Shown here in pieces: positions 46,630 through 55,982 of a stretch of DNA of 64,000 bases. The stretch spans positions 1,054,001 to 1,118,000 of the forward strand of contig NZ_LT985188.1 in the NCBI RefSeq assembly GCF_900289045.1, written 5' to 3'. Below the pieces are notes generated by a model. It was not told the DNA's origin and searched no databases. It saw only the letters and a program-made list of their open reading frames with translations. This DNA is from Micropruina glycogenica. GTDB lineage: Bacteria > Actinomycetota > Actinomycetes > Propionibacteriales > Propionibacteriaceae. Position numbers and translations under genes: made by a program. Each line of letters opens with the position of its first letter. Position 1 is the stretch's first letter.

Positions 46630-47754
46630 TCAGCGCACCTTGTCGGCCGACGCGGTGAAGGTTTTGCACGCCTTGATCGCGGACGTGCCGAGCCCCAGGG
46701 CCAGCCATCGCGTACGCGCCTTGGCGGAGCCGTGCTGGCTGATCACACCGGTGAGCGTGTCGTCGGCGATGGACGCCAGCACCTCGGCGAACCCCTTGCG
46801 GTCGGCCGCGTTCAATGCGGTCGCACGGGCCAGCGCGTTCATCGCCGAGCCGGCCAGGCAGTCGGCCTGCAGTTCGAGCCGGCGGGCGTACTCGTTGGCC
46901 TTGGCCTTGCTGGTGGCGACGTAGCGGTACCACCAGCCGGCCGTGAGTAGCCCGGTTCGGGCTTGTACCGCGTGCCCGTACTCATGGGCGAGAATCAGGT
47001 CGTAGGCGTAGTCGCGCTCGGGCAGAATCTCGTACAGCACCCGGCCGAAGTAGATGCGCTGGTTGGCCGCGCAGTAGTAGGCGTTGTACGCGTCCAGCTT
47101 TCCGCACGGGCTGGCGGCCGCACCCGAGTACACCGTGACCACCGGGTACGGCATCGAGAAGCCCGCCGTCCGCAGCGCTGGGCGCCACACCATGGTCAGG
47201 CAGCCGGCCACGCGGGTCAGGTGCTTCTGCAGCCCTGCGGCCGAGATTCGGGCCGGGTCGATCAGCGGCAACCCACAGGTGGTCGGAACCTTGACCTTGC
47301 GCGGGTAGATGGCGTTGGCGTTGAGCCACTGGCGGGCCTGCGCGAGCGTGCGCGGTTCGGGTAGGGCGCCGGGCTTGGCGTTCGGCGTGCCGACCCCGCT
47401 CGGCGTGGGCAGCGGCACGAGGGTGACCGGCTGCGTGCTCGGGCTCGGGCTCGGCGATGCACTCACGCTGGCCGACGGGGTGAGAGTCGGACGCACTGTG
47501 GTCGCACCGGTCGACGGACTCTTGGCCGGATCGGTGGCGCTCGGTTGGGTGACTGCTGTTGTCGCAGGTGCGGATGCAGTCGGGTCGGACGCCGACAGCA
47601 CCCGGCTCCACACGGCCATCGCGGCCAATGCCAGCACTCCCCCGGCGACCACCAGCGCCGCCGTGAGCACCATCGTGCGCACCGAGTCACCCCGTCGCGG
47701 TGGCATGGATGCACCCCAACCCTGGCCGGCCGGCGGCCACGACGCCTGCGTCAT
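46630..47754 (-). CDS. Membrane-anchored zinc metalloprotease-like protein
   Basis: 374 residues. A single N-terminal anchor (about 28-49) follows a short cytoplasmic piece; then comes a 75-residue Thr/Ser/Pro/Ala-rich linker and an extracellular domain with HEYGH (H257, E258, H261), with E294 or D298 in RRLELQADCLAG as the third ligand. It is the neutral zinc metallopeptidase (YpfJ-like) pattern. The domain has six cysteines, so disulfides are likely. Substrate unknown. Confidence 0.85.
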   Translation of the reverse strand: MTQASWPPAGQGWGASMPPRRGDSVRTMVLTAALVVAGGVLALAAMAVWSRVLSASDPTASAPATTAVTQPSATDPAKSPSTGATTVRPTLTPSASVSASPSPSPSTQPVTLVPLPTPSGVGTPNAKPGALPEPRTLAQARQWLNANAIYPRKVKVPTTCGLPLIDPARISAAGLQKHLTRVAGCLTMVWRPALRTAGFSMPYPVVTVYSGAAASPCGKLDAYNAYYCAANQRIYFGRVLYEILPERDYAYDLILAHEYGHAVQARTGLLTAGWWYRYVATSKAKANEYARRLELQADCLAGSAMNALARATALNAADRKGFAEVLASIADDTLTGVISQHGSAKARTRWLALGLGTSAIKACKTFTASADKVR

Positions 47755-47855
47755 GCGCAGACCCTCATGGCCCGCGCGAACCTTCGGGTGGCGATGGCGG
47801 GGAGCGAGGTTGTCGAGGCCGAGAGCCCAGCGCTACCCGAGCGCATCCAGGTTGC

Positions 47856-48755
47856 TCAGAACAGCGCGCTCATCAGGTCGCGACGGGCCTTCAACACCGC
47901 CGGGTCGGCGTTGCCGACCACCTCGAACAGCTCCAGCAGCCGCACCCGCACCGTCTCGCGCTCAGACGCGGACGTCTGTCGAACCAGCTCGATGAGCCGC
48001 TTGAAGGCCGCCTCGGGTCGTCCGGCCAGCACCTCGAGATCGGCCGCGGCGAACTGCGGGTTCACGTCGGTCGGGTCGGCGTCGGCAGCGGCGAGCACCG
48101 CCGCCGGGTCGCCGCCCGCCGACCGGGCCAGCAGTGCCACCTGGGCGCGTCCGGCCTTGGCTTCGGCGTCGTTCGGCGTCTGGGCCAGGATCTTGTCGTA
48201 CTCGACCACGGCCGCGGCGAAGTCGCCGCGCTCCAGCGCCGCGTCGGCAGCCTCGAACCGTGGGTCGGCGATGTCTGCTTCGCCCGCTCCCCCCGCCACC
48301 GGGTTGGCCCGGCCGTTCAATCCGCTCTGGGCGGCCACCTGCAGCAACTGAGCGATCATGGCCTCGACCTCGGGCTTGCTGCGGGTGCCCTGAAACAGCG
48401 GAGCCAACTGGCCCCCGACCACGCCGATCACGGTCGGCACGGCCTGCACGCCGAACGCTTGCGCGATGCCGCCGGCCGCGTCGACGTTCACCCGGGCCAG
48501 CAGGTAGGCACCGGCGGCGGCGTTGGCCAGCGCGATCAGATCGTCCGACAAGGCCTGCGCGTTGGCGCGCGGTGAGTACAGCTCGACCACGATCGGGTAC
48601 TGCATCGAGCCCTGCATGACGGTCTCGAAGTTGGCCTCGTCGACCTCGACGACGAACGATGCGCCCGGGGGAACGGGCGGCGCCTTGGCGGCGGCGGCGA
48701 TTCCAGACAGGTCCATGGCGCGGGAGGTGAACTTCGGCAGGGTCATGGCAGCCAT
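47856..48755 (-). CDS. Thioredoxin-fold/TPR protein, YbbN (CnoX)-like
   Basis: 299 residues. A thioredoxin domain (about 35-140) is followed by a TPR-like region (LERGDFAAAVVEYDKILAQTPNDAEAKAGRAQVALL). The active-site WCxxC is replaced by SPRANAQ, so it cannot do thiol chemistry; it is probably a chaperone like CnoX/YbbN. An alternative start is the ATG at 48746. It lies divergent from the glutamine amidotransferase gene with only 17 bp between the starts. Confidence 0.85.
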   Translation of the reverse strand: MAAMTLPKFTSRAMDLSGIAAAAKAPPVPPGASFVVEVDEANFETVMQGSMQYPIVVELYSPRANAQALSDDLIALANAAAGAYLLARVNVDAAGGIAQAFGVQAVPTVIGVVGGQLAPLFQGTRSKPEVEAMIAQLLQVAAQSGLNGRANPVAGGAGEADIADPRFEAADAALERGDFAAAVVEYDKILAQTPNDAEAKAGRAQVALLARSAGGDPAAVLAAADADPTDVNPQFAAADLEVLAGRPEAAFKRLIELVRQTSASERETVRVRLLELFEVVGNADPAVLKARRDLMSALF

Positions 48756-48772
48756 TGTGTCAAAGTTGGCGC

Positions 48773-49504
48773 ATGGCGACCCAACCGCTCATCGCCGTCG
48801 TGCAGCACCAGGCCGAGTGCCCGGCGGCCTGCCTGGCCGACTGGCTGTGTGAGTCGGACGCTCGGCTGGTCACGGTGCGTCCCGACCTGGGGGCGCGACT
48901 GCCCGCCGTGCACGAACTGGACGGGCTGGTCGTGCTCGGCGGCATCATGGGCGCCACCGACGACCACGAGGCACCCTGGCTGCCTGAGGTGCGCGCGTTG
49001 ATCCGGCGCTGCGCCGAGGCAGGCGTGCCGACCCTCGGGGTGTGCCTGGGGCATCAGTTGGCCGCAACCGCCCTTGGCGGCCGGGTGATCGTGAACCCGC
49101 AGGGCAAGCAGAGCGGGCTGTTACCGGTGGGCTACACCGCTGCGGCCGACACCGACCCGTTGTTCGGTGGGTTGGCTCACCGGGTTCGGGGTGTGCATTC
49201 CAACAATGACGTGGTGGCCGAGCTGCCCAGGGGCGCGGTCGTGCTGGCTCAGGCGCCCGGTGGCGAGGTGCAGGCGGCCCGGTTCGCGCCCACGGTGTGG
49301 GGTGTGCAGTGGCACCCCGAGGTCGACGCCGACGTGTTCGCCATCTGGTGCGAACTCGACCCGCCAGGCACCGAGCAGCAGGTCCGAGAGGCGATCGCCC
49401 AGGTCGCCGCGGCCCGTAGCGAACTGGACGAGGCATGGCAGCCGCTCGCCGCCCGGTTCGTCGAGCTCTGCCGTGCAGCCGAGCCGATCGGTCTGGCCGG
49501 CTGA
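48773..49504 (+). CDS. Class I glutamine amidotransferase-like protein
   Basis: 243 residues. The triad is C91 (LGVCLGHQL), H181 and E183 (WGVQWHPEVD). It lacks a fused synthetase, so it belongs to the stand-alone GATase-1 group (GMP synthase-like folds acting on small gamma-glutamyl compounds). The ATG at 48773 has a divergent neighbour 17 bp away. Substrate unknown. Confidence 0.85.
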   Translation: MATQPLIAVVQHQAECPAACLADWLCESDARLVTVRPDLGARLPAVHELDGLVVLGGIMGATDDHEAPWLPEVRALIRRCAEAGVPTLGVCLGHQLAATALGGRVIVNPQGKQSGLLPVGYTAAADTDPLFGGLAHRVRGVHSNNDVVAELPRGAVVLAQAPGGEVQAARFAPTVWGVQWHPEVDADVFAIWCELDPPGTEQQVREAIAQVAAARSELDEAWQPLAARFVELCRAAEPIGLAG

Positions 49505-49571
49505 CCCCCAGGGGCGAGACGGGTCTGGCAGAACCCTCGCCGCGCCCCGCCGTGTTGGGCATGATGTCGGT

Positions 49572-51203
49572 ATGGTTCATGAACGCGCTGGGCAGGTCGC
49601 ACTGCCCGAAGACCTCGTCAATGTCGACGCAATGCTCGCCGCCTATTACGACCTGGTGCCCGACCCCGGCAACATCGATCAGCGGGTGGTTTTCGGCACA
49701 TCGGGTCACCGCGGCTCAAGCCTGAAGACGTCATTCAACGACCTGCACATCGCCGCCACCACGCAGGCGATCGTCGAGTACCGCGCCGGCCAGGGCGTCG
49801 ACGGGCCGTTGTTCATCGGCAAGGACACCCACGGGCTGTCGTTGCCCGCCTGGAAGACCGCGCTCGAGGTGCTGGTCGCCAACGGGGTGAACGTGCGGGC
49901 CGAACGTGAAGACGAGTACACCCCCACCCCGGCGGTCTCGCGGGCCATCATCGTGTACAACCGCGACAACGACGGCCCCCGCGCCGACGGCATCGTGGTC
50001 ACCCCCTCGCACAACCCGCCCACCGATGGCGGCTTCAAGTACAACCCGCCGCACGGCGGCCCCGCCGACACCGACGCCACCTCGGCCATCGCGGCCCGCG
50101 CCAACGAGTTGATGGCCGACCCGTCGGGCATCAAGCGCGACCGGCCCTACGACGAGATCGCCGACGGCATCGAGCGCCACGACTATCGCACCGCCTATTG
50201 CGAAGACCTCAAGAACGTGATCGATCTCGACGCGATTCGCGGCGCCAAGTTGAAGATCGGCGCGCACCCGCTGGGCGGCGCGGCCGTGCAGTACTGGCAG
50301 TACATCGCCGACAACCTCGACATCGGTCTTGAGGTGATCGACCCCACCGTCGACCCGGCCTGGCCCTTCATGACCCTCGACTGGGACGGCAAGATCCGCA
50401 TGGACTGCTCCAGCCCCTACGCCATGGCGTCGCTGATCGAGAACAAGGACACCTACGACATCTCCACCGGCAACGACGCCGACGCCGACCGGCACGGCAT
50501 CGTCACCCCCGACGGTGGGCTGATGAACCCCAACCACTACCTCGCGGTGGCGATCTCGTACCTCTACAGCCATCGTCCCGGCTGGAAGCCGGACGCAGGG
50601 GTCGGCAAGACCCTGGTCAGCTCGTCGTTCATCGACAAGGTGACCGCAGATCTGGGCCGCACGCTGGTCGAGGTGCCGGTGGGCTTCAAGTGGTTCGTGC
50701 CGGGCCTGATGACCGGCGACATCGGCTTCGGCGGTGAAGAGTCGGCGGGCGCGTCGTTCCTCACCCTCGACGGCCAGACCTGGACCACCGACAAGGACGG
50801 CATTCTGCTGTGTCTGCTGGCGTCGGAAATTCTGGCGGTCACCGGCAAGTCGCCCTCGCAGATCTATGCCGAGATGGAAGACAAGTACGGTCACAGCGCC
50901 TACGCCCGGGTGGACGCCCCGGCCAACCGTGAGCAGAAGGCCAAGCTGGCCAAGCTGTCGCCCGAGGACGTCACGGCCACCGAGTTGGCCGGCGAGCCGA
51001 TCGTCGCCAAGCTGACCCGGGCGCCGGGCAACGACGCCCCCATCGGTGGTCTCAAGGTGACCACCGAGCACGCCTGGTTCGCGGCCCGTCCGTCGGGTAC
51101 CGAGGACGTGTACAAGATCTACGCCGAGTCTCTGAAGGGTGCGGAGCACCTGGCCGAGGTACAGGCGGCGGCCCGTGAGGTGGTCAGCGCCGCCCTGGGC
51201 TGA
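49572..51203 (+). CDS. pgm: Phosphoglucomutase, alpha-D-glucose specific
   Basis: 543 residues. It interconverts glucose-1-phosphate and glucose-6-phosphate. The phosphoserine is S146 in VTPSHNPPTDGG; VVFGTSGHRGSS is the N-terminal motif, the Mg loop is TGNDADADRHGIV, the sugar-binding loop GGEESAGASF, and the phosphate contact ARPSGTEDVYKIY. It links central metabolism to the glycogen genes. ATG 49572 was chosen; the longer frame upstream overlaps the amidotransferase gene. Confidence 0.96.
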   Translation: MVHERAGQVALPEDLVNVDAMLAAYYDLVPDPGNIDQRVVFGTSGHRGSSLKTSFNDLHIAATTQAIVEYRAGQGVDGPLFIGKDTHGLSLPAWKTALEVLVANGVNVRAEREDEYTPTPAVSRAIIVYNRDNDGPRADGIVVTPSHNPPTDGGFKYNPPHGGPADTDATSAIAARANELMADPSGIKRDRPYDEIADGIERHDYRTAYCEDLKNVIDLDAIRGAKLKIGAHPLGGAAVQYWQYIADNLDIGLEVIDPTVDPAWPFMTLDWDGKIRMDCSSPYAMASLIENKDTYDISTGNDADADRHGIVTPDGGLMNPNHYLAVAISYLYSHRPGWKPDAGVGKTLVSSSFIDKVTADLGRTLVEVPVGFKWFVPGLMTGDIGFGGEESAGASFLTLDGQTWTTDKDGILLCLLASEILAVTGKSPSQIYAEMEDKYGHSAYARVDAPANREQKAKLAKLSPEDVTATELAGEPIVAKLTRAPGNDAPIGGLKVTTEHAWFAARPSGTEDVYKIYAESLKGAEHLAEVQAAAREVVSAALG

Positions 51204-51214
51204 CGAGCATCGTT

Positions 51215-51355
51215 GGTGAGCGTGTCGAAAAATCTGTGACATGGGGTTTCGACAAGCTCGACCAGCATCTGTTCGTCATCCCGGCGAACGCCGCGATCTC
51301 ATACAGCGCCACTCGTCGCTCTCGACCAGCATGGGTCTCGACGGGCTCGACCACC
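51215..51355. repeat. Family A/B repeat cluster after pgm
   Basis: Contains GGTTTCGACAAGCTCGACCAG (family B), CATCCCGGCGAACGCCG (family A) and two more CTCGACCAG copies between the convergent pgm and PH-domain genes. Confidence 0.7.
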
Positions 51356-51362
51356 GCTGCGG

Positions 51363-51932
51363 TCAGTCGCCGCTGGCGATGTCGGCCTGCACCCGTCCGG
51401 TCAGGCCGGCGCTGATCACCACGCGCTGAAACAGGTGCAGCCGGGCGTCCGGCGCGCCCACGAAGTGAATCTCGCGCAGGCCCTGGTCTTGGGCGGCACT
51501 CTCGAACACGAACTCGGCGTAGCCAAAAATCTGCCCCCAGAAGGGCCGCTGCATCGCGATGTCGAGCACCCGCGACAGCGGCATCGAGGCGAAGTTCTGA
51601 TCAATCACGCCGTTGACCCGAAAGACGCGCAGGTTGGTGACCACGAATCGATCCATGAACTCGACGTGCATGCCCCAGAACCCGCGCACCCCCAGGCCCA
51701 CCCCGAGGACCAGCCCCAACCACCACAGGTGCCCGAGTTGCGGCATGACGCCGAACGCGATCATGCCCAGCACCACCTGACTTCCGGGCCAGAGCCGGGT
51801 GACCCAGTGCCGACGGATCTCGTCGAGAATCTGCTCGCCCTCTTCGGTGATCAGCCGGTCATCGACATGCGGGTCGAAGAAGCGCGACGTGCCGAGCTTG
51901 ATCTGAGGCGGCGGCTTCGCGGGGGCACTCAC
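51363..51932 (-). CDS. PH-domain membrane protein (YdbS-like)
   Basis: 189 residues. A soluble N-terminus, two membrane helices (about 49-85), then a bacterial PH domain: DRFVVTNLRVFRVNGVIDQNFASMPLSRVLDIAMQRPFWGQIFGYAEFVFESAAQDQGLREIHFV. Such proteins are small membrane-associated sensors or scaffolds of unknown function. A GTG start at 51932; a small membrane protein gene ends 6 bp upstream. Confidence 0.85.
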   Translation of the reverse strand: MSAPAKPPPQIKLGTSRFFDPHVDDRLITEEGEQILDEIRRHWVTRLWPGSQVVLGMIAFGVMPQLGHLWWLGLVLGVGLGVRGFWGMHVEFMDRFVVTNLRVFRVNGVIDQNFASMPLSRVLDIAMQRPFWGQIFGYAEFVFESAAQDQGLREIHFVGAPDARLHLFQRVVISAGLTGRVQADIASGD

Positions 51933-51938
51933 CGCAAC

Positions 51939-52094
51939 TCACCGCGAAAGCGCGACGAAGAACCGTCCGATCGCATCGAACGCGCCGAAGAAGCTCTTCA
52001 CCGCCGACGCCGCAGCCTCTGGCCTGGTGAACAGGTAGAACAGCGCGAAGCCGACGACGAGCACCAACAAGATGGTCTTGATCCATTTGCTCAC
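51939..52094 (-). CDS. Small single-pass membrane protein
   Basis: 51 residues: SKWIKTILLVLVVGFALFYLFTRPEAAASAVKSFFGAFDAIGRFFVALSR. One membrane helix (about 5-22) and an amphipathic C-terminal helix. The GTG at 52094 has GGAGG 8 bp upstream. It resembles short actinobacterial proteins next to PH-domain genes; function unknown. Confidence 0.7.
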   Translation of the reverse strand: MSKWIKTILLVLVVGFALFYLFTRPEAAASAVKSFFGAFDAIGRFFVALSR

Positions 52095-52239
52095 GTCTGC
52101 CTCCGGGGAAGTCGGCCCACCACACTCACCATGCCATTGTGTGGCGCCGAGCGGTACCCCCCCGCTCTGCCACGCCGCCGGGCGCCACCGGTTTGCGAAA
52201 CCCTCAACCAAGGCTCGAAGGATGTGAAAGCCTGAACCC

Positions 52240-52671
52240 ATGGACGGACTATTCGTGTGCATCGATCACGTGGGCCTCGCGGTTCCCGATCTGGACGAGG
52301 CGATCAAGTTTCACACCGAGGTGATGGGGTGGCGGGTACTCCATCGCGAAGAGAATCAAGAGCAGGGCGTGGCCGAGGCCATGATCGGCACCGGTGACCA
52401 GGGCCCCGAGAACGCCCAGATCCAGTTGCTGGCCCCCCTCAACGAGAACTCGACGATCGCCAAGTTCATCGGACGCAGCGGGCCCGGCATGCAGCAACTC
52501 GCCTACCGCGTGCGCGACCTCGACGCGGTGAGCGCCACGCTGCGCGAGCGGGGCGTCCGGCTGCTGTACCCCGAGGCAAAACGCGGCACCGCGGGCTCAC
52601 GCATCAACTTCTGCCACCCCAAAGACACCGGTGGCGTGTTGCTCGAACTGGTTGAACCGGCCACCCACTGA
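52240..52671 (+). CDS. mce: Methylmalonyl-CoA epimerase
   Basis: 143 residues of the glyoxalase/VOC fold: CIDHVGLAVPDLDEAIKFHTEVMGW, the paired ENAQIQLLAPL, and QQLAYRVRDLDAV ... FCHPKDTGGVLLELVE with the metal-binding His and Glu. It interconverts (R)- and (S)-methylmalonyl-CoA in propionate metabolism, fitting a propionibacterial lifestyle together with the cobalamin adenosyltransferase at 60896. No mutase is in the window. Confidence 0.93.
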   Translation: MDGLFVCIDHVGLAVPDLDEAIKFHTEVMGWRVLHREENQEQGVAEAMIGTGDQGPENAQIQLLAPLNENSTIAKFIGRSGPGMQQLAYRVRDLDAVSATLRERGVRLLYPEAKRGTAGSRINFCHPKDTGGVLLELVEPATH

Positions 52672-52740
52672 GTGTCCCGGCTGCACCGGGGGTCCGAGTG
52701 GGTAGCATCAGGTAGTACACCCCATAGAAAGGACCCACGG

Positions 52741-53886
52741 GTGAGCCAACAGCCAGAAGAGACGGTCGGTCTCGACCTGTTCGACGAGACCGCGAGCGCT
52801 GCGGGCAGCTTTCCCCACTCGATGCTGGGTTACGAGCGGCAGGCGGTCGATGCCTACATTCGTGACATCGAGCGTCAGCTCAGCTCGGCCAAACGCAAGG
52901 TGCGGTCGCTGCAGAAGCAGCTACTGACCAAAGCCGACGAGACCGACTACTCGCGTCTGGGCGCCTTCACCGGCGACATGATGCGCAGTGCCGAGGCGCA
53001 GGCGGCCGAGATCATCAAGACCGCCCAGCACGAGGCCGAGCGCATCGAAGAGGCGGCACGCAGCCGCGCCGGCGACCTCACCAGGCAGACCCACGAGGGC
53101 CTGGCCCAAGAGCGGGTGACCGGGCTGGACGACCTGAACCGGCTGCGCGACGAACTGGCAGGCCAGACCGGCGCTGAACTCGCGAACGCGCAAGAAGAGT
53201 CGCGGGCGTTGCGTGAGGCCGCCGAGAATCACCGGGCGATGGTGCTGGCCGACGCCGAGCGCAGCGCGAGCGCGATGCGCGACCAGGCCTCGCTCGAGGC
53301 CGAGCGGGTGCGCCAGGCGGCGCAGCGCGAGGCCGCAGACATTCGGGCCAAGCTGGCTGCCGAGCACACCGAGGCCCTGAACGCCCTACAGCAGCGTCAG
53401 GATCAGGTCACGGCTCTGTTGGCCGAGTTGGCCGAGAAGGCCCGGCTGCAGTCCGAGGACTTCGGGGTCAAGATGGCCGAGGCGTCCGCGTTGATGGCCG
53501 AACGCCGGCAGAAGGCGTTGACCGAGGCCGACCAGATCGTGGTCGCCGCGAACGAGCAGGCGCGGGCGTCCGTCGCCGAGGCCCGGGCGCGGGCGGCCAA
53601 GCTGGTTGCCGACGCGCAGGCCGAGGCTGCCTCTAAGAACGAGCAGTTGCGTCGCGAGAACGAGCGACTCAACCAGCGCAAGGCGGCCATCGTCGGTCAG
53701 CTCAGCAGCCTGTCGGCGCTCGCCACCAACAGCGTGGCCGAGTTTCCGGGCGACGACGACCATCAGGCGTCGGCGAGCCAGAGCGACGAGTCGTCCGAGC
53801 AGGGCGATGCGGTGACCGAGCAGGCTGACGACGACGACGCCACCCGGGTGCAGCCTGCGGCCTCGGGTGGTTCCAAGCGGCGCTAG
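52741..53886 (+). CDS. DivIVA-like coiled-coil protein
   Basis: 381 residues. PHSMLGYERQAVDAYIRDIERQLSSAKRKVRSLQKQL (about 26-62) resembles the DivIVA N-terminal membrane-binding segment; then a continuous Ala/Glu/Arg-rich coiled coil (about 75-330) and an acidic, low-complexity tail. Relatives organise polar growth or the cytoskeleton (Scy/FilP-type). GTG at 52741 has AAAGGA upstream; the frame's earlier part is not conserved-looking. Confidence 0.82.
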   Translation: MSQQPEETVGLDLFDETASAAGSFPHSMLGYERQAVDAYIRDIERQLSSAKRKVRSLQKQLLTKADETDYSRLGAFTGDMMRSAEAQAAEIIKTAQHEAERIEEAARSRAGDLTRQTHEGLAQERVTGLDDLNRLRDELAGQTGAELANAQEESRALREAAENHRAMVLADAERSASAMRDQASLEAERVRQAAQREAADIRAKLAAEHTEALNALQQRQDQVTALLAELAEKARLQSEDFGVKMAEASALMAERRQKALTEADQIVVAANEQARASVAEARARAAKLVADAQAEAASKNEQLRRENERLNQRKAAIVGQLSSLSALATNSVAEFPGDDDHQASASQSDESSEQGDAVTEQADDDDATRVQPAASGGSKRR

Positions 53887-53889
53887 TCC

Positions 53890-55122
53890 ATGGTGGCGCA
53901 GCCTGACGAGGTAGGCGACGCACCCGGCGACGGTGGCACCGAGCCGACCCCGCAGGCTGCGGCAGCGCCTCGTCCGGCAGCCACGCCGAGCGGGCCCCGG
54001 GGGTGGCTGCACCGCATGCGGCGCATCACCCAGCCGACGCCCGCCGACCCCGATCCCGACGCGGTGGGCGCGGGGCCGCGGCACGAAGTCACCCTTGGCC
54101 GACGCAGTCCGTTCGCGATCGGGTTCTTCATCACCCTGGGGGCACTGACGGCCTTCGGGCTGGTGTTCGGCCTGTACCGCATTTCGTACGTGGTGCTGCT
54201 AGTGATGCTGGCGCTCTACCTCGCCCTCGGCCTCAATCCGCTGGTCGACCGGCTGTCGGCCACGGGGCTGCGCCGCGGGTTCTCGGTGTTTCTGGTGGCC
54301 CTGGGGGCCCTGGCGGTGCTTGCTCTGGCGTTCTGGGCGGTGTTGCCCGTCGCGTACGAGCAGATCAACCGACTGCTGCTGAACGCGCCGTCGCTCCTGC
54401 AAGAGCTGAGGGCGAACCCCCAGATCGCCGAGCTCGACGCCCGCTACGACGGCATCAACCGGGTGAGTAACTTTCTCACGTCGGGCGAACTGCTCAGTGG
54501 GCTTTTCGGCGGCCTGTGGGGGGCCGGGCAGGCGGTGGCGGGCCTGGTGTTCAGCACCATGATGACGATCACGCTGATGCTCTACATTCTGGCGTCGATG
54601 CCCACCTTCACCGATGCGATGCTGGAGTTGGCGCCGGCGTCTCGGCGGCCGCGGGTGCGCTACCTGACCAGAGAGATGTTCCGCCGCATCGGCGGGTACG
54701 TCACGGGCCTGTTCATCATCATCACCTGCGCCGCCACGGTGGCGTTTCTGTTTCTGACCATCGTCGGGCTGGGCCAGTACGCCCTTGCCCTGGCGGTGGT
54801 GGTGGCCTTGTGCGCGGTGATTCCGCTGATCGGATCCACCCTGTCGATGATCATCGTGTCGATCGTGGCGTTCACGTTTTCGCCCACCCAGGGGTTGGTC
54901 ACGCTGGCCTTCTTTCTCACCTACCAGCAGTTCGACAACTACTTCATTCAGCCGCGGGTGTTTCAGCGGTCGGTCAGCGTGCCGGGGCCGCTGGTGATCC
55001 TGGCCGCGGTGTGCGGCGGGTTGCTGTACGGGCTGCTGGGTGCGCTGCTGGCGATCCCCTCGATGGCCGCGTTGATGCTGCTCTATCGCGAGGTGCTGAT
55101 TCCAGAACTCAACCGCCGGTAG
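53890..55122 (+). CDS. AI-2E family transporter (PerM-like)
   Basis: 410 residues. A 70-residue Pro/Asp-rich cytoplasmic start is followed by the eight-helix AI-2E/PerM fold, with the marker segments LVMLALYLALGLNPLVDRL, IILALALVVA-type helices and TYQQFDNYFIQPRVFQRSVSVPGPLVIL. Family members export small compounds or are unassigned. The ATG at 53890 lies 3 bp after the DivIVA-like gene, so the two are co-transcribed. Confidence 0.9.
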   Translation: MVAQPDEVGDAPGDGGTEPTPQAAAAPRPAATPSGPRGWLHRMRRITQPTPADPDPDAVGAGPRHEVTLGRRSPFAIGFFITLGALTAFGLVFGLYRISYVVLLVMLALYLALGLNPLVDRLSATGLRRGFSVFLVALGALAVLALAFWAVLPVAYEQINRLLLNAPSLLQELRANPQIAELDARYDGINRVSNFLTSGELLSGLFGGLWGAGQAVAGLVFSTMMTITLMLYILASMPTFTDAMLELAPASRRPRVRYLTREMFRRIGGYVTGLFIIITCAATVAFLFLTIVGLGQYALALAVVVALCAVIPLIGSTLSMIIVSIVAFTFSPTQGLVTLAFFLTYQQFDNYFIQPRVFQRSVSVPGPLVILAAVCGGLLYGLLGALLAIPSMAALMLLYREVLIPELNRR

Positions 55123-55206
55123 CGCACTCAGGCGACGCCAGACCAGAACGGTAATGGGGACACGGCTGGTTCTAGGGGTCAACGCAACACCCTGAGATTG
55201 GAGGGT

Positions 55207-55982
55207 GTGATGGGTCGTCCTGGGTTCGGGCCGGGTGTGCGTTCGGTGTTCTGGTCGGAGATCGGCAAGGGGGTGTCGTGGCGGCGGGCGGCGGTGGCTG
55301 CTGGCGTGTCGCAGTCGACGGGTCGGGCGTGGGTCGCGGAGCATGTTCGGATGCGGACAGATCAAGAGCGCGGGTTGCGGTTGTCGTTGGCGGAGCGGAT
55401 AGAGATCGGGCTGCGGGTCGAGGATGGCTGGTCGGCTCGGCGGATCGGCCGGTCGTTGGGGCGGCCGGCCTCGACGATCACGCGCGAACTGGGCCGTAAC
55501 CGGCACTCGGCCACGGGTGAGTATCGGCCGGCTCCGGCCGACGCGATGGCGAAGGGGCGTGCGGCCCGACCGAAGAAGTCGAAGTTGGCGCGATGTCCCA
55601 AGCTGGCTGGCGAGGTGATACGCCGGTTGGAACTGCGTCATTCGCCTGAGCAGATCGCGGCCCGGTTGAAGGTCGATTTCCCGCATGATGGGTCGATGCA
55701 GATCAGCCACGAAACGATCTACCAGGAGCTGTACGTGCACACCCGCGGCGGCCTGGACCGTGATCTGACTAGGTGTTTACGTTCCGGCCGGGTCCGGCGC
55801 CGGCCGCCCCGGTCTAGGGCTGGCAAGGGCGGACCCGGCCCGATCCAGGGCATGGTCACCATCGCTCAACGGCCCGTCGAGGTATCGCAGCGGGTCGTGC
55901 CGGGCCACTGGGAAGGTGACCTGATCACCGGTGCGGCGAACCAGTCGGCGATCGGCACCCTGGTCGAGCTGACCACGAGCTT
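55207..55982 (+). pseudogene. IS30-family transposase, 5' part (interrupted)
   Basis: About 255 residues of the IS30 transposase: an N-terminal HTH (GVSWRRAAVAAGVSQSTGRAWV), a second HTH (LSLAERIEIGLRVEDGWSARRIGRSLGRPASTITREL), and the catalytic core starting at VPGHWEGDLITGAANQSAIGTLVE, where the first aspartate lies. The reading is broken by the IS256 element inside the DDE domain just after VELTT. GTG or ATG at 55207/55210 follows a GGAGG site. Confidence 0.88.
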
